Positions 21,322 to 26,554 of a stretch of DNA of 26,554 nucleotides are shown piece by piece. A program made the translations under genes and the position numbers. Below the pieces are notes generated by a model that saw only the letters and a list, made by a program, of their open reading frames with translations, ran no database searches and was not told where the DNA came from. The stretch is from the IMG/VR virus record IMGVR_UViG_3300025154_000350, positions 1 through 26,554 of that record; one strand, given 5' to 3'. Position 1 is the first letter of the stretch; every line of letters begins with the position of its first letter. Source of the DNA: a virus.

Positions 21322-22818
21322 ATGGCGAAATTATATAGCGAGACTATCAAAGCGATCACACATATCCCCTCGTGGGCCTCATCCGAGGAAGACTACGGGG
21401 ACAAGATCAAGACCACCCAGGCGTCATACAAGCTGGTCCCGCTGGTCTATCGGTCGATCCGCTTGCGCTGCGATGCCATTTCCAGCGTGCCGGTCAGAGT
21501 TTACAACCAGTCTGACACCCTGGTGGATTGGCCGTTCGTGGTCTCCCCATCCCGCTTCCTGCGCCTGACCGAGGCATCCAAACTGCTGTACGGCGCGGGT
21601 TTCTGGCTGAAGCTGCCCAACCCGTACCGACCCAAGACGCTGGACTTTATAAACCCATTTACGATGAACCAGCCCAAGTTACTGTCTGATGGAACCCTGC
21701 AATTCAGCCAGACCATCAACGGGCAGATCGTGGCAGTCTGGAAGGAAGAGGACATTGTTTACGTCAAGGATTTTTTCAACCCTGAGGATGACATCGGGCC
21801 GGGCGTGTCCGCTGCCGGTGTGGCATTGGCGGATAGCGGGCTATTGCATTACATGTCCAGGTTCTCCAGCAAGTTCTTTGAATCTGGAGCCATGCCATTG
21901 ACCATCGTTGCCATTGACGGCACGATCGACGAGCCGGAGCGCAAGCGCGTGGAGAACTTTTTCAAGCGCAATATGACCGGCATGGCCAACGCCTGGCGGG
22001 TGCTGGCGATGCGGATGCGTGGAACCATGAAGCCCGAAGTCATCACCCCCAAAATATCCGACATGGCGATGGACAACAACTTCACTATTGCCGCCAAGAA
22101 TATCGAATACGCCTTTGGGATCCCAGAAGGGATGCTACGATCCGAGAGCAACCGAGCCAGTGCCGAGGAGCACCGCAAATCATTCTGGCAGGACACCGTC
22201 AGACCGTCCGGGCAGGGGACAGAGGACATACTCAACGAGCAATTGTTTCAACCTATGGGCTTGCGGGCTGAGCTGGCTTTCGAGGATCTGGACATATTTC
22301 AGGCGGACGAAGCCGCGCGGGCCGGCAGTCTCAAGAGCCTGGTGGATGCTGGCGTGCCTCTACTCATGGCAATGGAGCAACTTGGCTATGACCTCGACGA
22401 TGATCAGATAGCAGAATTGAGCAAGAAGCCTGCACCTGCGCCCGTGTCTGTTCCTTCTGACAACAGCCAGAGTGATGCAGAGCAAGACCTTGCAAAATGG
22501 GAGCGCATGGCGATCTCGCGCGTGCGGGCTGGCAAGACCATCCGCGACTTTACCAGCGACTGCATCCCCGACGAATTACATGCTGGAATTTCTGAGGCGT
22601 TGCAGGACGCCAAGACAGAGGCGGATGTCAAGCGCATATTTGCGGACAAGCCTATTGGCAAGCCGGATAATCAGGCGGAGGCGATACTCAAAGCTATTGA
22701 GCTGGAGGTCGCGGCATTGCAGACCAGCCAGCCGATCAACGTCACGGTCAATAATTATCAAGAAAAGCAGCATCCCGTCAAAGATAATGGGGATGAAACA
22801 ACCTCAATAGTCGTATAA
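21322..22818 (+). CDS. Portal protein (HK97 type)
   Basis: This 498-residue protein has GGAGCG before its ATG, 2 bp after terL. The core follows the HK97 portal pattern: an N-terminal helix region with YRSIRLRCDAISSVPVRVY (44-62), the GAGFWLKLPN loop, FNPEDDIGPGVSAAGVALAD (residues about 150-172), RFSSKFFESGAMP, and FGIPEGMLRSESNRASAEEHRKSFW in parts. Portals form the 12-subunit ring at the capsid vertex through which DNA passes. The C-terminal 100 residues are polar and low in complexity. It is followed not by the expected MuF gene but by three adhesin-type genes. Confidence 0.92.
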   Translation: MAKLYSETIKAITHIPSWASSEEDYGDKIKTTQASYKLVPLVYRSIRLRCDAISSVPVRVYNQSDTLVDWPFVVSPSRFLRLTEASKLLYGAGFWLKLPNPYRPKTLDFINPFTMNQPKLLSDGTLQFSQTINGQIVAVWKEEDIVYVKDFFNPEDDIGPGVSAAGVALADSGLLHYMSRFSSKFFESGAMPLTIVAIDGTIDEPERKRVENFFKRNMTGMANAWRVLAMRMRGTMKPEVITPKISDMAMDNNFTIAAKNIEYAFGIPEGMLRSESNRASAEEHRKSFWQDTVRPSGQGTEDILNEQLFQPMGLRAELAFEDLDIFQADEAARAGSLKSLVDAGVPLLMAMEQLGYDLDDDQIAELSKKPAPAPVSVPSDNSQSDAEQDLAKWERMAISRVRAGKTIRDFTSDCIPDELHAGISEALQDAKTEADVKRIFADKPIGKPDNQAEAILKAIELEVAALQTSQPINVTVNNYQEKQHPVKDNGDETTSIVV

Positions 22819-22842
22819 TAAATTAGACAAAGGAGCAATAAA

Positions 22843-23367
22843 ATGGCACTTCCACTTCCAAATCCAAGAACTGTAATAGGTGATTCGAGCAACCCCCTCG
22901 CAATAACCGGATTTACAAAACTGGCGCGTGTTATCCCGACGCTTTCAACCCATGCCGCATACGCAGCCAACGATTACGTTGGCACATCCGGCGTAGCTAT
23001 GGTGTTCACCGACGCTGCCAGGATCATAAACGGAAAAGGTCGGATCATGGGCGCAACCCTGATTGACTATGCCCTGCAATCTGTAGCCTGTGAATTATGG
23101 TTATTTGATACTGCCATAACTCCGCCAGCCGATAGTGCAGCTTGGACATTATCTGACGCACATGCAGCCCGACTGGTGTGTGTCATTCCATTCAGCACCT
23201 ACTACGCCAGCGCATTGAACAGTATCTCACATGGCGTTCCCGCTTTTCCTGCTGCATTTCAGACGCTTGCGGCATCGAAAAACCTGTACGGATGCCTTGT
23301 TACTCGTGGTGCGCCTGCTTATGCGGATGGCGATTTGACCGTCATTGTAGATATTCTACAGGACTAA
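22843..23367 (+). CDS. Conserved beta-rich phage structural protein (decoration/head-fibre-like)
   Basis: This 174-residue protein has AAAGGAGC 8 nt before the ATG. It opens with IPTLSTHAAYAANDYVGTSG and VMVFTDAARIINGKG-type sequence, followed by LIDYALQSVACELWLFD, a pattern common to a widespread family of small phage surface proteins next to fibres. It contains no enzyme motif. Placed between portal and MuF genes together with a carbohydrate-binding-like protein and an SGNH hydrolase, it is probably a virion decoration. Function is by context and general type. Confidence 0.5.
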   Translation: MALPLPNPRTVIGDSSNPLAITGFTKLARVIPTLSTHAAYAANDYVGTSGVAMVFTDAARIINGKGRIMGATLIDYALQSVACELWLFDTAITPPADSAAWTLSDAHAARLVCVIPFSTYYASALNSISHGVPAFPAAFQTLAASKNLYGCLVTRGAPAYADGDLTVIVDILQD

Positions 23368-23368
23368 C

Positions 23369-24406
23369 ATGAACAGACGACAGATGTTGTTGCTGATGGG
23401 GAATAGATTGAACCTCCCATATTCGATAGATTTTTCTGGTCTATCGGACGGGCCGCTACCACCCAAGTTCCTTGGGCCAACTTGGTCTATTGTAAGCGGG
23501 AAAGCAGTCAATACTCCAACACTGAATGGAGAACTTCTTGCTGACCCCGGCCTGGAGGCAACTTATACTGATGGCAAATGTGACACTTTATTGAAGGGCG
23601 GAACGCCTACATTATCCGAATCTTCTGAAGTTCACGGGGGGTCAAAAGCGCAAGACTTTACAGCAGGTGCAAATAACGATTCTTTGAAGTGGGCTGGGCA
23701 GGCAGGGATAGCAAGTGTGTGGTATCAGGTTTCAGGTTGGGTAAAGAGGTTGGCTGGAACTGCAAGCCAAGTGTTTTTGGCAGTATACACTGGTGGAGCG
23801 GGCACAGCGTTTCCGTCTAATATTACCAGACTACCAATAAAATCTGCGACCTATACACAAAAGAAATTAAACTTCATTCCCCTAACAACCGGACTAAATT
23901 ATGTTTATCCAACATGGCAAATTGGAGCAACTGGAAATGATAATGTTTTAGTGGATGATATTAGTTTACAAAGAATAAGTAACGAAACTTTATTTTCGCT
24001 TCTTCCTTCTTCTCAACCAGATGTAGTTATAAAGGTGCGCCCAGACACTCTGGTAGACAGCACTTGTTTTGGAATGGTTCTTAGAGCAGAAAAACAATTC
24101 AATCCGAATAACTACGTTATAGGGATATGCCGTTTAGATAATACAGAAGCAAACGTAAATTTTATGATCATTAAATGCGTTTCTGGTTTATATACGATTG
24201 TATTGGCTGAAACAGCTAAAGCTATTGTTGCTGATGCCTGGTTTGAATTGAGGGGTAGCGGTTCGTCTATTTCCGTCTGGTACAACAACCTTCAAGTTGG
24301 GACAACTCAAACAATTAGCGATGCCGAGATATTATCAAATCGTCATCATGGCGTAATAAGCGGAGGCAGCAATAAATTCAAAAATTTTTTCTTATCAACA
24401 AACTAA
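23369..24406 (+). CDS. Probable adhesin with carbohydrate-binding/jelly-roll-like domains
   Basis: This 345-residue protein starts one base after the preceding stop, with AGGA close before it. The first 40 residues include SIDFSGLSDGPLPPKFLGPTW in two parts; residues about 55-195 form a carbohydrate-binding-module-like region (LADPGLEATYTDGKC, WYQVSGWVKRLAGTASQVFL, VDDISLQRIS). The second half (about 205-345) resembles a concanavalin/LamG-like sandwich with WFELRGSGSSISVWYNN. Such modules bind cell-surface sugars. It is translated together with the SGNH hydrolase that overlaps its stop. Domain names are by sequence appearance. Confidence 0.55.
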   Translation: MNRRQMLLLMGNRLNLPYSIDFSGLSDGPLPPKFLGPTWSIVSGKAVNTPTLNGELLADPGLEATYTDGKCDTLLKGGTPTLSESSEVHGGSKAQDFTAGANNDSLKWAGQAGIASVWYQVSGWVKRLAGTASQVFLAVYTGGAGTAFPSNITRLPIKSATYTQKKLNFIPLTTGLNYVYPTWQIGATGNDNVLVDDISLQRISNETLFSLLPSSQPDVVIKVRPDTLVDSTCFGMVLRAEKQFNPNNYVIGICRLDNTEANVNFMIIKCVSGLYTIVLAETAKAIVADAWFELRGSGSSISVWYNNLQVGTTQTISDAEILSNRHHGVISGGSNKFKNFFLSTN

Positions 24407-25332
24407 TGGCATTTCCGTTTGCTTTCGCCGGGTCGTCAATTACTTACTCAACTACTGGTTACAGGCAGATGACAATGGATTATTTAGAGGATTCGTTTCT
24501 GCAATATGAATTTGCCTTCACCAGTATTGCCAAGAACGGATATAACACTTGGGCTAATTCGGTGAATTTATCTACCACGATGGCTGAGTATCCCGATATG
24601 TTGGTATTTGATACCACGAATGACACTCTATATGATGCAGATTGGGTGAACGCTTATAGGGAAGCATTTATACGAAAAATATGGACAACTAAACCGAGTT
24701 GCAGAATTGCTTGGATGAATTTCTTCCAAGTGTCCGATATAGACATTGACGACCCTACGGCGCTCAATCAGACAGATATAACCAGCATGAAAGCCCTCTG
24801 TGCTCATTACGACATTCCAGTGGTGGATTATCAAGCGGAAATTGTCCGTTTAGTGAGCGGCGGTGCTCATCTCAATACTTATTTCAGCGACCAGACTCAT
24901 CCAACTTTGGCAGGACATACCGTAGCGACTAACCTCCTGAAGGCACAAATCCCAAGTGGAGGAAAATCTGTTGCTGTGTTGCCCGCCCGGCTATATGCCT
25001 CGTCTGAAAACTACGAAAATACTCCAATCCGAGTAAGTGGTAGTGACGAGACAAGTAAAACCGGAACGTGGACAGACGATGGAACTAGCATATCCAGTTC
25101 AACTTCCGATAGCACAATTACATTTACAGCAACCTGCCAAAGTTATGGGGTTTATCGAGCAGATGGTGAGACTAATGGAACGGTTGCGGTGAGCATTGAT
25201 AGTGGGGCTTATGGAAGCAATTTTGTAATTAACCAGAACGGATACGAAATCGCTGGAGCGAGAGCATTACATACAATAACCATAAAGGTTGTTAGTGGTA
25301 CTCTAAAAATAGACGAATTTTGGGCAATATAA
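24406..25332 (+). CDS. SGNH/GDSL-type hydrolase with C-terminal beta domain, probable tail/head spike
   Basis: This 308-residue protein overlaps the previous stop by one base (TAATG). Block I is AGSSITYS (8-15), in which Ser11 would be the nucleophile but the usual Asp is Ser; block II may be NGYNTW (44-49) and block III TND (71-73, Asn72); block V is DQTHPTLAGH (162-171), with Asp162 and His165 completing the triad. The family removes acyl groups from sugars, and phage members deacetylate surface polysaccharides during adsorption. Residues about 195-308 form a Ser/Thr-rich beta domain. The gene is AT-rich compared with portal and MuF genes, which suggests that it was acquired as part of a cassette. 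Confidence 0.65.
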   Translation: MAFPFAFAGSSITYSTTGYRQMTMDYLEDSFLQYEFAFTSIAKNGYNTWANSVNLSTTMAEYPDMLVFDTTNDTLYDADWVNAYREAFIRKIWTTKPSCRIAWMNFFQVSDIDIDDPTALNQTDITSMKALCAHYDIPVVDYQAEIVRLVSGGAHLNTYFSDQTHPTLAGHTVATNLLKAQIPSGGKSVAVLPARLYASSENYENTPIRVSGSDETSKTGTWTDDGTSISSSTSDSTITFTATCQSYGVYRADGETNGTVAVSIDSGAYGSNFVINQNGYEIAGARALHTITIKVVSGTLKIDEFWAI

Positions 25333-25407
25333 ACACGACCTGATATAGCAAGGTCAGGCGCGTAAAAACTAAGCTTGCTAGAAAGCGCACAGGATACTCG
25401 GAGAACA

Positions 25408-26112
25408 ATGACCAAACAAGCCCTGATCGACGCTGTTGAATACCTGGAAAAATGCGGACGCGAGATACCTCTTGCTCTCATGGTCTCGCTTGTCAGTCTG
25501 GGTGTCAAGACCGTGGAGTATTTCCAATCGACATTGACCCGCATGGTGCGCAATGTCTACGACGGCGACTTGGGCGGGGAATTTGTCCAGATCATGCAAG
25601 ACCTGGTACTTGGGCAAATATCACAAGCGTTTGAGACTGCCTGGACGGATGACGGCAACGAGCTGCCTCCGCCTGAGTACATCAGGGATGCAAGTCAGGA
25701 CATGGTGCACGAACAATGGTCTCACATAGACGATTTTTACCGTGCCATCGTTGACGCCAGGGTAGACCAGACCGGGGTTGATGCGCTATTGAGCCGTGTC
25801 CAGTTGTGGGCGAATAGGTACAACGAGGCGTATAACGAGGGGGTGAGATTGATCGCCCTCGAAACAGGCGGAAAGTTGGTCTGGCGTTTGGGAAAAACTG
25901 AGGAGCATTGTGATACATGCTCGCGGCTGAATGGCATTGTCGCTTATGCCTCAGAATGGGAAACAGCCCAGGTAAAACCACAGGCAGCCCCCAACGAATA
26001 TTTAACCTGCGGGGGGTGGCGATGTGATTGCTCGCTTGACCCGACCAAGAAGCGCAAGACGCCGGGCGCATTGGATAAGATACTTGGCATTATCGTAGGC
26101 GGTCACCTATGA
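25408..26112 (+). CDS. MuF-like head morphogenesis protein
   Basis: The start is ATG 25408 behind CGGAG (5 nt); a TTG at 25375 in frame has no site. The 234-residue product has a helical N-terminal half and the MuF-type C-terminal domain LVWRLGKTEEHCDTC (157-171) with cysteines at 168 and 171 and a GWRCDC cluster (206 and 208), a likely zinc site. MuF proteins are injected or incorporated into the procapsid near the portal and aid head assembly. It is separated from the portal gene by the adhesin cassette (22843-25332), an unusual position. The next gene overlaps its stop (ATGA). Confidence 0.8.
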   Translation: MTKQALIDAVEYLEKCGREIPLALMVSLVSLGVKTVEYFQSTLTRMVRNVYDGDLGGEFVQIMQDLVLGQISQAFETAWTDDGNELPPPEYIRDASQDMVHEQWSHIDDFYRAIVDARVDQTGVDALLSRVQLWANRYNEAYNEGVRLIALETGGKLVWRLGKTEEHCDTCSRLNGIVAYASEWETAQVKPQAAPNEYLTCGGWRCDCSLDPTKKRKTPGALDKILGIIVGGHL

Positions 26113-26554
26113 TCCAGGTCACCATCCGCAACGCCAAAGAAGTGGCAGCCTTCCTGAAGTCCGTTCCCGTTGACACAAAGAAGATTGCGCATCACAGCGT
26201 ATTGGTTTATGTCATGGGCAATAAGGGACACGGGTTGATGCACTACGTCCCGTACAAGCACATCACGGTCAAACAGGCGGGCGGCTGGAAGTCTGACAAG
26301 CAACGCCGCTATGTCATGGCGAAGATCCGCGAAGGCAAGATTGATCCGGGCGTGCCACATCGCACCGGAGAGATGCAGCGAGCCTGGGATATACAGCATA
26401 TCGGAGACCAGGAGCGGATCATCAATCCGTTGGGTTATCCTAACTTCGTCATGCAGGATGAGGAGCAGACTTTGGGACACAAGAAGCGCGGCTGGCGGGT
26501 GGTCTCGGAGGTGGTCAAGAATAACCTTGCCGGGGCATTGAGATACGCCAACGC
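26109..26554 (+). CDS. Head or head-tail region protein, partial (3' end outside window)
   Basis: The ATG at 26109 overlaps the MuF stop as ATGA and the frame stays open to the end of the window (148 complete codons, start MIQVTIRNAKEVAAFLKSV). The visible part is helical and basic at the start, then contains HRTGEMQRAWDIQ and GYPNFVMQDEEQTLGHKKRGW in two parts. The TGEMQRAW and W-rich segments are like gp10/neck-type or minor capsid proteins that follow MuF genes, but I cannot name the family with certainty. The remainder lies beyond the window. Confidence 0.55.
   Translation, partial: MIQVTIRNAKEVAAFLKSVPVDTKKIAHHSVLVYVMGNKGHGLMHYVPYKHITVKQAGGWKSDKQRRYVMAKIREGKIDPGVPHRTGEMQRAWDIQHIGDQERIINPLGYPNFVMQDEEQTLGHKKRGWRVVSEVVKNNLAGALRYAN

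Noticed and set aside
22814-22819. TATAAT before the adhesin cassette as a promoter
   Set aside because: No -35 match at 16 to 18 bp; kept only as a remark in the cassette finding.
25333-25407. Short hairpin (GACCT...AGGTC) after the SGNH gene as a terminator
   Set aside because: Only 5 bp, no T-run, and the following MuF gene must be transcribed.
1-26554. CRISPR array, rRNA, tRNA, integrase or transposase
   Set aside because: No regularly spaced repeats other than the pentapeptide tract, and no protein with the corresponding motifs in the visible frames.

Overview
The window is a 26.5 kb piece of a tailed double-stranded DNA phage (Caudoviricetes) or prophage with a long, non-contractile (siphovirus-type) tail. 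This is supported by a large terminase, an HK97-type portal, a MuF-type head protein, a tail tube protein, a frameshifting tail assembly chaperone pair, a tape measure protein and tail-tip/adhesin proteins. Both ends cut through genes. The major capsid, scaffold/protease and connector genes are absent and would be expected between the right end (MuF, then a truncated gene) and the left end (tail tube) of a longer or circular genome. The host cannot be read from the sequence. Strong AGGAGG-type ribosome binding sites and near-consensus sigma-70/sigma-A promoters point to an ordinary bacterial host. No integrase, DNA polymerase, tRNA or CRISPR array was found.

Layout: (1) 1-5830, + strand: tail module (tail tube, chaperone with -1 frameshift, tape measure, tail-tip protein, two beta-rich presumptive adhesins). 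(2) 5808-17131, - strand: a long, tightly packed early/accessory module with many ATGA and TGATG stop-start overlaps. It holds a putative HTH regulator behind an 11-bp inverted repeat, RusA resolvase, a GH25-SH3 endolysin, a cytosine-methyltransferase-like protein, a helicase loader, a replisome organizer, an adenine methyltransferase, a PD-(D/E)XK nuclease-like protein, a pentapeptide repeat protein, a zinc-ribbon protein, a ribbon-helix-helix regulator and many small unknowns. Three of its genes encode tiny membrane proteins of 29 to 41 residues. (3) 17132-17289: the divergent control region. (4) 17290-26554, + strand: three small membrane proteins (holin candidates), a ParB-like protein and a TET-associated-glycosyltransferase-like protein, small and large terminase, portal, a three-gene adhesin/SGNH-hydrolase cassette, MuF protein and a partial gene. 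If the genome is circular or permuted, unit 4 continues through the missing capsid genes into unit 1 as one late transcription unit.

The most unusual element is the 155-bp leader at about 11842-11996, upstream of the replication genes. A consensus promoter (TTGACA, 17 bp, TATACT) starts a transcript of about 120 nt whose 5' part is three blocks followed, in the same order, by their three reverse complements (c-b-a-c'-b'-a'). The three helices are mutually crossing, as expected for a pseudoknot or conformational switch, and they end about 10 nt before the Shine-Dalgarno of the replisome organizer gene. Other notable items are a textbook A_AAA_AAC frameshift site with a correctly spaced hairpin, a DNA-glycosylation gene without a visible TET partner, and an adhesin cassette placed between portal and MuF genes.
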